A stretch of DNA of 64,000 bases from Psychrosphaera haliotis (GTDB lineage Bacteria > Pseudomonadota > Gammaproteobacteria > Enterobacterales > Alteromonadaceae). Position numbers and translations under genes: made by a program. The notes under the pieces are model-generated. The model did not search any database and was not told the origin of the DNA. It worked only from the letters and a program-made list of their open reading frames with translations. Below are positions 1-7,760 of the stretch, in pieces; position 1 is the stretch's first letter, and every line of letters begins with the position of its first letter. The DNA lies in the NCBI RefSeq assembly GCF_039523615.1, contig NZ_BAAAFQ010000007.1, positions 62,001 through 126,000 of the forward strand. Direction: 5' to 3'.

Positions 1-569
1 CTAAACGGTGAGCTCGAATTTAAGTAGTTATTGAGCACAAATAAGCCACCTAAAGAATAGCCAGCTATGGCCCGTTTATCGTTGGTTCTAAACGCTTTAT
101 CTATAATTGGCACTAGCTCTGAATTAACGTATTGGTCAAACTTCTGAATACCGCCATATTCTGGCTGTGCTTTGTTTGATTGAGCCGCATCTGCATCTTC
201 ATTTTTAACTGTGCCAGGGCCAATCGACCACGTTGTATGATACACGTAGTCAGGATCACTTAAGGTCGCAACGCCAACCACAATCATAGGTGGCATTTTT
301 CCCATGCGAGTTAAATGTTTAATGGTGCTGGCTACATGTAAAAAGTGAAAGTCAGAATCAACGATGTAAAGAGTAGGGTACTTTCGTATAGTGCCTTCGT
401 AGCGTTCAGGCAACGACACTTGGTACTTGCGAGGCGCATTAAGCACTTTAGAGTTATGCCAGTACTCTTCACCTATCACGACTTTAGAAGTGTCTGCTGC
501 ATAGACAGATTGACTGCCCGACACCAATAGAAGTAATAACCCTAGAAAAGCTAAAAGTGAAATATGCAT
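1..569 (-). CDS. Secreted esterase, Fes/esterase D type, 3' part missing (window edge)
   Basis: About 189 codons are visible; the frame is open to base 1, so the C-terminus lies outside. The start ATG (567-569) has a GGAG about 7 nt upstream. A signal peptide of about 24 residues ends in VYA-A. The body follows the putative esterase family (PF00756 type): PRKYQVSLPERY near the start, YIVDSDFHF, and the nucleophile elbow GYSLGG near residue 176, whose Ser would be the nucleophile. The acid and His of the triad would be in the missing part. It follows the cyclophilin gene by 20 nt on the same strand, suggesting co-transcription. A second esterase of this family lies at 28995-29927. Substrate unknown. 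Confidence 0.75.
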   Translation of the reverse strand, partial: MHISLLAFLGLLLLLVSGSQSVYAADTSKVVIGEEYWHNSKVLNAPRKYQVSLPERYEGTIRKYPTLYIVDSDFHFLHVASTIKHLTRMGKMPPMIVVGVATLSDPDYVYHTTWSIGPGTVKNEDADAAQSNKAQPEYGGIQKFDQYVNSELVPIIDKAFRTNDKRAIAGYSLGGLFVLNNYLNSSSPF

Positions 570-589
570 GATAGAGCTCCGGCTTATCG

Positions 590-1462
590 TTAACCTATTT
601 TAATACTTGGCTGATAATAACAAACGTCAACATTGCCATTGCCCGGGTATACCAAAAATGGGCCAGGGTTATGTTTGGCATTGTTAATTCGTTTGATAAA
701 CTTATCAGACTTAGTATTAGCAATACGAATGTTTTTTTGTTGTGCTTTTAATAACGATGAACCAATAGCCGCACTAAGTATTTTTACTTGTTCAGATTTA
801 GGTTTAACAATGCCGCCTTCTGCTCGTTCTCCGCGATTCATTGCTTGCACAATTGACATGCCATGAACAACTCTGCCAATTACTGACATGTTTCTATCGA
901 GATGGCGAGGTGCTTGTCCAATAACAATATAAAACTCAGTAGACGATGAATCTGGGTCGTTGTTTCTAGCCATCGCTACTGCGCCAGGGCAATGTAATAA
1001 CCAACGCTCTTTTGTAGAAGGGTCTTGGCCTGCAGGGAAGTTATGCCAGTAGCCTGTTTCAGGTGCGAGCAACGCAGGCGATTGCACAACTTGAAACCCC
1101 GATTGCTCACTACTCACGTTGGTAAATTCAGCCGATATAGAACGACGAAAATTCGATTTTTTACTGACACCCTTTTCATAATCCATTTCGCCAGCTTGAG
1201 CCACAAAACCATCAATGACTCGATAAAAACTTTGGTTATGGTAAAAACCTTCAGTTACTAAATTTGAAAACTGTTTGGCGGCCATTGGTGACTGTAAGTC
1301 AGTTAATTGAATAATAACTTGGCCAATATTGGTTTCCATATAAACAAGCGACGATTGCTCTACAGGAAGGTACTCCGGCTCTGCGTTAGCGCTAGTTGAA
1401 AATGCCATAAACTGACTGGCGATAATAGATAGAGTGAAAACAGCAGCGGTCCAAAGTTTCAT
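590..1462 (-). CDS. Periplasmic cyclophilin-type peptidyl-prolyl isomerase
   Basis: 290 residues with a signal peptide ending near NA-E (residues 1-27), so probably periplasmic. The cyclophilin fold is recognisable from METNIGQVIIQL, FYRVIDGFVAQAG, AVAMARNNDPDSSSTEFYIV and VIGRVVHGMSIV. The active-site block differs from the usual FHRVI..F..QGG: Tyr replaces His and QAG replaces QGG, while the catalytic Arg is kept. A tail of about 60 residues follows the isomerase domain and is rich in basic residues. It would catalyse prolyl cis-trans isomerisation during folding of exported proteins. It is upstream of the esterase at 1-569 and divergent from mscS. A second cyclophilin, a lipoprotein, is at 43094-43756. 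Confidence 0.85.
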   Translation of the reverse strand: MKLWTAAVFTLSIIASQFMAFSTSANAEPEYLPVEQSSLVYMETNIGQVIIQLTDLQSPMAAKQFSNLVTEGFYHNQSFYRVIDGFVAQAGEMDYEKGVSKKSNFRRSISAEFTNVSSEQSGFQVVQSPALLAPETGYWHNFPAGQDPSTKERWLLHCPGAVAMARNNDPDSSSTEFYIVIGQAPRHLDRNMSVIGRVVHGMSIVQAMNRGERAEGGIVKPKSEQVKILSAAIGSSLLKAQQKNIRIANTKSDKFIKRINNAKHNPGPFLVYPGNGNVDVCYYQPSIKIG

Positions 1463-1496
1463 TAATTTGCCTTAATTATTATTGATGTTGGCTTAT

Positions 1497-1514
1497 CACG
1501 GTTGCGTAACCGTG
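1497..1514 (+). promoter_or_regulatory. Short hairpin in the cyclophilin/mscS divergent region
   Basis: CACGGTT (1497-1503) pairs with AACCGTG (1508-1514) around a GCGT loop and is followed by GTTTTT. It looks like a small terminator on the plus strand, yet it lies between two divergent starts (1462 and 1570). It could insulate the two units or act in the mscS leader. Role unproven. Confidence 0.3.
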
Positions 1515-1569
1515 GTTTTTATATAACCTAACGTTATTCTTAAAAAAAACAACTGGAAGATTCGCAAAC

Positions 1570-2646
1570 GTGGACTTAGTAAAAGACTTTTTTAATCCAG
1601 ATAATATCTACTTCATTGAGCTAATGACGCTGACAGTAACGGCAATTACGTTATTAGTACTTCGCGCGGTGAAAAGTAAGTTACATGCACAACCTCAAAA
1701 TAAAATATGGGGAGCCAGTTTGTTTTCGCTTTACCTTCCGGCAAAGTCCTTTCTAATTTTCCTTACTTTGTGGCATGCGCTTAAACTTGTGAATCAGTTT
1801 TGGGTACTCAAATTAGGTCTATCTGAAATGCCAGTAATACCGCTTCTTATTGCGGTTCATATGAGTTGGTTTGGCTTTAGAGTCGTAAATACATTGGAGT
1901 TTGCGTTTCTAGACTCTTCTGAAACGGGTCGATTAGATCAAACGGCCATTATTGGCGTTGCTAAAGTATGTCGATTATTGCTCATGGTAATTTTAGCCAT
2001 TGTTGCATTTGATTTACTAGGTTTAGATGCCAGTGGCTTAATTGCCTTGGGCAGTGTATCAGGTGCCGCATTGGCGTTTGCCTCAAAAGATTTAGTATCA
2101 AATTGGTTCGGCGGCATCATGTTATACATGGATAAGCCTTTTAAAGTTGGCGACTGGATTTGCTCACCAGATAGAGAAATTGAAGGCACGGTTGAATACA
2201 TTGGCTGGCGAATATCTAAAATTCGAACTTTTGATATGCGTCCGTTATACGTGCCTAATGCCATGTTTAATAATATTGCTGTGCAAAACCCGTCAAGAAT
2301 GACTCACCGTCGTATCAAAGAAACCATAGGGGTGAGATACGATGACATCAAGCAGGTAAACGCCATTGTTGAGGATATAAAAACCTATTTGAAAGGCTCA
2401 GAACATATTGCTCAAGACCAAACTATTATTGTTAATTTTAACGGATTTGGCTCATCAAGCTTAAACATCCTCGTTTATTGCATGACAGTCACTACGTCTT
2501 GGGTAACCTTTCATGAACATAAGCATACCGTGCTGTTAGCCATTGCGGATATTGTTGAGCAACACGGTGGAGAGTTTGCGTTCCCAACTCAAACATTACA
2601 TGTAAACGCTGAACTTGAATCAGGACCTGAGCCGGAAATTAGATAG
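1570..2646 (+). CDS. MscS-family mechanosensitive channel
   Basis: 358 residues from a GTG start (1570). There are N-terminal membrane segments at about residues 16-32, 50-72 and 90-110, then a pore-lining helix rich in Gly and Ala (residues about 150-178, LIALGSVSGAALAFASKDLVSNWFGG, in two halves), and the cytoplasmic beta domain (DKPFKVGDWI, GTVEYIGWR, VPNAMFNN). This is the MscS order; such channels release solutes on hypo-osmotic shock. The C-terminal domain (RRIKETIGVRYDD onward) matches the MscS vestibule. It stands alone, and its stop codon is the first part of a 14-bp tandem repeat array. Confidence 0.9.
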   Translation: MDLVKDFFNPDNIYFIELMTLTVTAITLLVLRAVKSKLHAQPQNKIWGASLFSLYLPAKSFLIFLTLWHALKLVNQFWVLKLGLSEMPVIPLLIAVHMSWFGFRVVNTLEFAFLDSSETGRLDQTAIIGVAKVCRLLLMVILAIVAFDLLGLDASGLIALGSVSGAALAFASKDLVSNWFGGIMLYMDKPFKVGDWICSPDREIEGTVEYIGWRISKIRTFDMRPLYVPNAMFNNIAVQNPSRMTHRRIKETIGVRYDDIKQVNAIVEDIKTYLKGSEHIAQDQTIIVNFNGFGSSSLNILVYCMTVTTSWVTFHEHKHTVLLAIADIVEQHGGEFAFPTQTLHVNAELESGPEPEIR

Positions 2647-2770
2647 TAACTATCATTTAGTAAGTATCCGTTAATAAGTATCAGTTAGTAAGTATGAGTT
2701 GATAAATATATGCTGGTAACTATGAGTTAGTAAGTATCCGTCGCTAGGTAAGAGTTATTCGATATCGCCC
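2645..2770 (+). repeat. Degenerate 14-bp tandem repeat overlapping the mscS stop codon
   Basis: Nine consecutive 14-bp units can be laid out with no indels: 2645-2658, 2659-2672, 2673-2686, 2687-2700, 2701-2714, 2715-2728, 2729-2742, 2743-2756 and 2757-2770. Consensus is agtaagtatgagtt; the last three units are the most diverged. The mscS stop TAG (2644-2646) runs into the first unit. Units are rich in TAA and TGA. The array fills the convergent gap between mscS and hemY. Confidence 0.8.
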
Positions 2771-2771
2771 A

Positions 2772-2801
2772 GTAAGCTAAACCATTTTAGGCCTAGCTTA
2801 C
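2772..2801. terminator. Hairpin between convergent mscS and hemY
   Basis: GTAAGCTA (2772-2779) pairs with TAGCTTAC (2794-2801), loop 14 nt. It lies just past the repeat array and before the hemY stop. There is no clear T run, so it is a weak candidate for a shared terminator. Confidence 0.4.
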
Positions 2802-2814
2802 AGGGGATTATTCA

Positions 2815-4035
2815 CTAAAGTGAGTGATACACTTCGAGGCTTTTTTGTGTTTCGCCTAACAATGCAAGTTCTTGCGCAAACAGTTTAGTGTCAGTAGCGT
2901 TGTTTTGGCTGTACACCACTTTCTGTAAAGCTTGTTTAGCCAGTTGATGATCTCGCTGACCGGCTGCTAAATATCCTAATAATGTTAACAACTCTTTGTC
3001 GTCGGGCGAATTTACTAAGTGTTTTTGCACTCGCCCAAATAAAATATCCATTTGCACAGAGTGATTAAGTTGATAATAGCGGCGGATTATATTTAGTATA
3101 AATTTGTTATTCAGAACCTTCTTTTGCTCTAAAATTATCGATTCTACTTTGTCCGATTGTTGTGCTTTTGACAGTGCAGACAAGTAAGCAAATAGCAGCG
3201 CAGGTAATTGTCTATTAGACTTATGCAGCCCTTGCCACGATTGTTCCAACTGATTTAAAGACTTCTGAGCTACGAATGAAGAAAAACCTCTTTCAAACCA
3301 AGTTGTAAGTTGTGTCTGCCAAGCTTCAAAAACAGGCTCTGAGCTTTGCTTTTTAATTTGTTTATTTAGCTTTGGTAGCAATTCATCAACTTCTTTCCAG
3401 TTATGTTGATAAATATTCACCTCTAGCCATAACTGTTGAAACGCAATGGTTTGCTTCAATACGGGCGTGCTAAGTGTGTTTAATAGTTGTTCAGCTTGCT
3501 GATAGTCTTTGGATTGACAAGCCAATACTAATTGAGAAAACGGCACGTTAGACTTATCAAAGGTTAGATTATTCGCATCGTCTAAGTTAGATAACTTTAA
3601 CTTTTCTTGAACATTCTTAGTCACTGTTTCGTTATTTGCATGAGCGGCACACACTAAGCTCAACGCTTTTGCAGATTCAATTCGGTCGGTGCGACGAACT
3701 TTTAAAAATTCCTCTGCGGCTAAATCCCATTGACCTAATGACATAAGGTTTAAGCCATTTTGATAAAAACTGGTGCTCTTTTTTGCATGAAACTTTTGCC
3801 ACCACTTACTGGGCCAAATTAACATTAAAAATAGATATTGAATCAGCTTAACCACAACGTAAATTGCGACAGCGATAATGATCAATGCCGCGATAACTTG
3901 AAAGACAGAGCCTTCAAGAGTCCAGTTAGCAAACGAGATTAAAACGTATCCTTGCTCGCCAGTTAGGCTCGACGCAAAAAGAAATGCACAAACAATGAGT
4001 GCTAACGCCAGCAGTTTTTTTAGCCAACTATTCAT
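2815..4035 (-). CDS. hemY: HemY, TPR membrane protein of the heme operon
   Basis: 406 residues. Two N-terminal membrane helices (about residues 5-22 and 42-62) are followed by a soluble region of helical TPR-like repeats (for example AALEF-type LGQWDLAAEEFLKVRR and LGYLAAGQRDHQLAKQAL). Length and architecture match the gammaproteobacterial HemY of the hemCDXY operon, which is distinct from the protoporphyrinogen oxidase of the same name in Gram-positives. Its start overlaps the hemX stop by 8 nt, so translational coupling is likely. The family is thought to help late heme synthesis at the membrane; its exact activity is unsettled. Confidence 0.92.
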   Translation of the reverse strand: MNSWLKKLLALALIVCAFLFASSLTGEQGYVLISFANWTLEGSVFQVIAALIIIAVAIYVVVKLIQYLFLMLIWPSKWWQKFHAKKSTSFYQNGLNLMSLGQWDLAAEEFLKVRRTDRIESAKALSLVCAAHANNETVTKNVQEKLKLSNLDDANNLTFDKSNVPFSQLVLACQSKDYQQAEQLLNTLSTPVLKQTIAFQQLWLEVNIYQHNWKEVDELLPKLNKQIKKQSSEPVFEAWQTQLTTWFERGFSSFVAQKSLNQLEQSWQGLHKSNRQLPALLFAYLSALSKAQQSDKVESIILEQKKVLNNKFILNIIRRYYQLNHSVQMDILFGRVQKHLVNSPDDKELLTLLGYLAAGQRDHQLAKQALQKVVYSQNNATDTKLFAQELALLGETQKSLEVYHSL

Positions 4036-5452
4036 TGCCGGCCTCCGTGATGCTTTGTAGATTTAGTTGTTGTGCAACGTAAGCTTTTAAAATAGGTTGT
4101 GTTGTTAAACCTGCAGGTAGCTGCAATTCAACTTGTTTGTTTTGAATTGCTTCAAGTGTGGTAATTGCTGAAATAACCGCTGGGCTAGATAAATCAAAAT
4201 ATTGGCGTAACCAAGTTAAAGACTGATCAATACTGGTTTGATAAATTTTTTGTTTGTAATTTAGACTCGCGTTTTGCGCTGCCAATAACTGACTCGTAAC
4301 ATTAGCTCTAACAAACCATTGTTGTTTAGGCGGTAGTTCAGGTTCAATTGGCGTATCTCGACGAGTAATGGTGACAAAGTTACCCATAAATCGCTCAACG
4401 CTATTTGCTAGGTTTTGCTTCCAATCACTGATGTCTTCCGAAACTTGTGGTTTGCTTTCATTAGCGACAGGATCTGGTGTGTATTTTCGAGCTAAAGGTA
4501 AAGTTTCTAACTGGCTTATAACGCCAGATATCGCTAAAAATGAAGACTCTGTATCAGGTTGAACAATGCTATTTAAAACCGCTATGTCTTCACTAATCGC
4601 AGTGCGAATGTAAAACACACTTGGATCTTGCATTGCCACTAATCTTACGTTGGCAGCTAATAACAATTGTACAGCCGTTGCAGTGTCTTTTTCGATCAAT
4701 AAGCGGTGCTCTGCTAAGTTAACCAAGTATAAACTTTCCGCTGCGAGCCATGTATTTGGTTGGCTTTGGCCTAATTCTTTAATTCGATTATTAAGGCTTT
4801 GCAAACTTTGCTGAGTATTAAGCACAAAGTCATTGCCACGCTGTTGATTCAGTTGCAATTGTGCCAAGTTATCTTGAACGTTTTGTAACGTATTTCGAGT
4901 TTGTTGATAGCTTTGTTCCGCAAGCGTTTTTGTTTGCTCTAAGTCTTTTTGTTGGGTTTGCGTAAATTGCTGAGCTTGCCACCATAAATATGCCACACCG
5001 GACACTGCAACAAGGCTAAATAGGAATGCAAATAAAGCTAACCAACTAAATGGTTTTTTAGTTTTGTTTACCGGTACACGAGATGAAGTATTGTGTGTTG
5101 AACCTGAACCTGAACCTGAACCTGAACCTGAACCTGAACCTGAACCTGAACCTGAACCTGAACCTGAACCTGAACCTGAACCTGAACCTGGAGCCGGCTT
5201 CACGTCTGGCTTAGAGCTTGATGGCTTTGTCTCTTGTCTTGAAGGCGTAGGCTTTGAAGTTGCTTCTGATAATGCTGCCTGAGCTTTTAATTCTGCTTCT
5301 AGCTTTTCTATTTCAGCGTTGGCCTTTGCGGTTTTTTGATCGGCTTTGCTCTTTTTTTTGTTCTGCTCATTGCTCACGTCAGACTGAGTGTTCTTTTCTA
5401 CTTTTGAGTCTGCACCCGCTTTAGGTGTTTTATTGTCCTTGCCTTGCGCCAT
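4028..5452 (-). CDS. hemX: HemX, membrane-anchored protein with a (Gly-Ser)15 linker
   Basis: 474 residues. Residues 1-88 are charged and Lys/Glu-rich; residues 89-118 are 15 perfect Gly-Ser pairs encoded by a hexanucleotide microsatellite; a single membrane helix follows (about 136-158, SWLALFAFLFSLVAVSGVAY); then a coiled-coil and helical periplasmic domain (SLNNRIKELGQSQPNTWLAAE, LLAANVRLVAM). This is the HemX layout (uroporphyrinogen III methylase-like family in name, but without the SAM methylase domain). It lies between hemD (7 nt gap) and hemY (8 nt overlap). The dipeptide run looks locally expanded and should vary in length between strains. Confidence 0.9.
   Translation of the reverse strand: MAQGKDNKTPKAGADSKVEKNTQSDVSNEQNKKKSKADQKTAKANAEIEKLEAELKAQAALSEATSKPTPSRQETKPSSSKPDVKPAPGSGSGSGSGSGSGSGSGSGSGSGSGSGSGSTHNTSSRVPVNKTKKPFSWLALFAFLFSLVAVSGVAYLWWQAQQFTQTQQKDLEQTKTLAEQSYQQTRNTLQNVQDNLAQLQLNQQRGNDFVLNTQQSLQSLNNRIKELGQSQPNTWLAAESLYLVNLAEHRLLIEKDTATAVQLLLAANVRLVAMQDPSVFYIRTAISEDIAVLNSIVQPDTESSFLAISGVISQLETLPLARKYTPDPVANESKPQVSEDISDWKQNLANSVERFMGNFVTITRRDTPIEPELPPKQQWFVRANVTSQLLAAQNASLNYKQKIYQTSIDQSLTWLRQYFDLSSPAVISAITTLEAIQNKQVELQLPAGLTTQPILKAYVAQQLNLQSITEAGNE
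5099..5190 (-). repeat. Hexanucleotide microsatellite inside hemX
   Basis: TGAACC is repeated 15.3 times without a mismatch on the plus strand (5099-5190). On the coding strand it reads GGT TCA, giving Gly-Ser x15. Unit length 6 means that slippage changes the protein by whole dipeptides without a frameshift. Confidence 0.97.
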
Positions 5453-5459
5453 AATCGTC

Positions 5460-6287
5460 TCACTTCGCCAATCGTTGGATACTATTGATAATAGAAGAAT
5501 TGTTCATTTGTTCACAGATAATAATACGAGAATCATCAATTCCCTTTGTCTGTAAATATACCTTTATTCGAGGGCTAAAAACTAGCCATTGCCATTTATT
5601 TAAATATTGGGGGAAGTTCTCCGGATTACTGAGCGCCCCATTGTTAGTCTTACTTAAAGCTAGCTGCAATCCATTTACCAGTGCGTTAGCAATATCAGTG
5701 CTGGTGGCCAATAGTGTTTGAATGTCTGTCCAAGGCACAGGCAAAGCTTTAAGATCATTCGGGATTCGTTTGTAAAGTGACCACTCGCTTACGTCAAATC
5801 CTTTTTCAATTAAAGTGTCTTTAATCAGCTCACGGCCATCATTACCTTTAACAATAATCACGCTTTGCATTCTATTGGCATGATTAAATGGAGCCATGGC
5901 TAACAAGCCGTCGCTGTCACTTTGAAGTGGGTAATGGATATTTGTTTTTGGAATTGTTAATAACTGAGCTAGGTACTCCGCTGTGCCTTCACCTACCGCA
6001 AATAGTTGTTGGTGACTTTTAGCTGCGTTTAATAACTCTGGGTATTGGCTAATAGCCTCAAAAAACTGCTTAACCGCATTTTTACTAACGAAAATAAACA
6101 GGGTGTTTGATGATAGTAACGCATTAAAAATAACTGAAGGTTGCGGTGTAGGTTCAATGGATATAGCAGGGCTATGGATTGATGAAATGTTAGATTCATC
6201 AAGTAAAACAGTCAGTTCCTCGCCCATTGGAGTAGGGCGAGTATTTAGTAACTGAATAGATTGAGGTTGCTCGTCTTGTGAGCTCAT
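5460..6287 (-). CDS. hemD: Uroporphyrinogen-III synthase
   Basis: 275 residues, the usual HemD size. It would cyclise hydroxymethylbilane with D-ring inversion to uroporphyrinogen III. HemD sequences are poorly conserved; support comes from LLNTRPTPMGEEL at the start (the family's TRP..Q/G), FVSKNAVKQFFEAI, FAVGEGTAEYLAQL, VIIVKGNDGRELIKDTLIEKG in two halves, and WSLYKRIP. The gene begins 3 nt after the hemC stop and ends 7 nt before hemX, in the standard operon order. Confidence 0.92.
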   Translation of the reverse strand: MSSQDEQPQSIQLLNTRPTPMGEELTVLLDESNISSIHSPAISIEPTPQPSVIFNALLSSNTLFIFVSKNAVKQFFEAISQYPELLNAAKSHQQLFAVGEGTAEYLAQLLTIPKTNIHYPLQSDSDGLLAMAPFNHANRMQSVIIVKGNDGRELIKDTLIEKGFDVSEWSLYKRIPNDLKALPVPWTDIQTLLATSTDIANALVNGLQLALSKTNNGALSNPENFPQYLNKWQWLVFSPRIKVYLQTKGIDDSRIIICEQMNNSSIINSIQRLAK

Positions 6288-6290
6288 TCA

Positions 6291-7232
6291 CTAACCTTCG
6301 GCGTAAACGGCTTTCAAAATTACGTCAGCCCCTTGCGCTAATAATTTGTTGGCAAGTTCAGCACCTAATGCTTCGGCGTTAGACACAGGACCTTCAATGG
6401 AATCACGAATAATGGTTTTACCGTCTAAGCTTCCCACTAGGCCTCTAAGCGAAATGGTATCGCCCTCTATTTCTGCATAGCTACCAATTGGTACCTGACA
6501 GCCACCTTCAAGTCCGCGGTTCATGGCACGTTCAGCCAAAACTCTTGCTCGTGTTGGTGCATCTTCAAGTGCCGCTAACAATTGTTTAATTTCTGTGTCA
6601 TTACTACGACATTCAATACCCACGGCACCTTGCCCGTTAGCAGGAAGTAATAACTCTGTAGGTAAATACTGTTTAATACGCTCAGGCATTTCTAATCGAA
6701 TTAAACCGGCTGCTGCTAAAATAATGGCGTCGTACTGACCTTCATCAAGCTTACGTAAACGCGTATTAACATTGCCTCTTAAGTCTTTAATAACAAGGTC
6801 TGGACGTAATGACTTTAATTGACATTGGCGGCGTAACGACGACGTTCCTACTACCGCACCTTCTGGTAATTCATCAAAGTTAGCATGGTGGTTACTTACA
6901 AACGCATCACGAGGGTCTTCTCGTTCGCAAATTGTGTTTAGCATAAGTCCGTCAGGGAACTCTACAGGCACGTCTTTCATTGAATGAACTGCAATGTCTG
7001 CACGATCTTCCAACATGGCTACTTCTAGCTCTTTAACAAACAGGGCTTTACCACCAATTTTTGCCAAAGGAGTATCTAAAATTTGGTCGCCTTTAGTGGT
7101 CATCGGCACTAATACAACATTAACCGAAGGGTGAGCAGCTTCAAGCTGCGCTTTTACATAATAAGCTTGCCACATAGCTAACGCGCTTTCACGGGTGGCG
7201 ATTCGAATTTCGGTTACAGAAGTCTGGGTCAT
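6291..7232 (-). CDS. hemC: Hydroxymethylbilane synthase (porphobilinogen deaminase)
   Basis: About 313 residues from the ATG at 7230-7232. A longer frame to a GTG at 7298 exists but would put part of a strong hairpin into the coding region and add residues not typical of HemC. Family marks are IATRESALAMWQAYYV, VHSMKDVP, CEREDPRDAFVS, GTSSLRRQCQL, DLRGNVNTRLRKLD and the dipyrromethane-cofactor Cys in GLEGGCQVPIG. It condenses four porphobilinogen units. First gene of the hemCDXY operon. Confidence 0.97.
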   Translation of the reverse strand: MTQTSVTEIRIATRESALAMWQAYYVKAQLEAAHPSVNVVLVPMTTKGDQILDTPLAKIGGKALFVKELEVAMLEDRADIAVHSMKDVPVEFPDGLMLNTICEREDPRDAFVSNHHANFDELPEGAVVGTSSLRRQCQLKSLRPDLVIKDLRGNVNTRLRKLDEGQYDAIILAAAGLIRLEMPERIKQYLPTELLLPANGQGAVGIECRSNDTEIKQLLAALEDAPTRARVLAERAMNRGLEGGCQVPIGSYAEIEGDTISLRGLVGSLDGKTIIRDSIEGPVSNAEALGAELANKLLAQGADVILKAVYAEG

Positions 7233-7265
7233 AAAATAACTACTAACGGTTGGATTAACATAAGA

Positions 7266-7300
7266 AAGTGTCGCTAAGACTACCAGTTTTAGCGACACTT
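7266..7300 (-). terminator. Hairpin between the DUF2914 gene and hemC
   Basis: A perfect 12-bp stem (7266-7277 with 7289-7300) and an 11-nt loop. On the minus strand the stem is followed by TCTTATGTTAA, a weak T-rich stretch. It would end the MoxR-VWA-DUF2914 transcript before hemC and supports the hemC start at 7232. Confidence 0.55.
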
Positions 7301-7319
7301 CTAAATAATAAAGTGTGGA

Positions 7320-7751
7320 TTAATAGGTAAAGGTTGTGCTCGCGATTACTCGGTTTTGCTCATCAACCGCCTCGACCAACCAAGTGCCTTTTAGGATTGG
7401 TACTAAATTTTTACTCGAGTAAGTACGCCATCTATTTGAACCAATATTTAGCGAAACCTCGGCCTGTACTTTACCATCCAAAGACCAGCGGTGAGTGATG
7501 CTTTGCCCTGATAAGTCAGTTACTTCCGTAAAAAAGTAAACTTTAGCAGTATTTTCATCAATGGCTGTGGCGTTAAGATTATCCACCGGTTCGCGATCAG
7601 TCACCTCAGTGGTTAATACCGCTCGCTGAATAAACTTATTAGATAATTGGCCAGTCTCTTTCGCGATTAAATGAGTAGAGCCTAGCAGGGCAATGAGCCC
7701 AATAAAAAAGCCAGCTATGCGAGTCGATGTCACATTATTTTTGTTATTCAT
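7320..7751 (-). CDS. DUF2914 protein, exported or membrane-anchored
   Basis: 143 residues. A hydrophobic N-terminal segment (about residues 11-30, IAGFFIGLIALLGSTHLIA) acts as signal or anchor. Residues about 40-143 match the DUF2914 pattern: RAVLTTEVTDREPVD, KVYFFTEVTDLSGQSITHRW, GSNRWRTYSSKNL and GTWLVEAVDE, a small beta domain. Function of the family is unknown. It is last in an operon with the VWA protein (9 nt gap) and the MoxR ATPase, so it may be the envelope-side part of that module. Confidence 0.8.
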   Translation of the reverse strand: MNNKNNVTSTRIAGFFIGLIALLGSTHLIAKETGQLSNKFIQRAVLTTEVTDREPVDNLNATAIDENTAKVYFFTEVTDLSGQSITHRWSLDGKVQAEVSLNIGSNRWRTYSSKNLVPILKGTWLVEAVDEQNRVIASTTFTY

Positions 7752-7760
7752 AAAGAATCC

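Noticed and set aside
5064..5282. Plus-strand open frame coding a Pro-Glu repeat
   Set aside because: It is the antisense of the hemX Gly-Ser repeat; the stop-free frame is a by-product of the microsatellite.
7233..7298. Longer HemC from a GTG at 7298
   Set aside because: It would translate half of a hairpin, and the family start matches the ATG at 7232.
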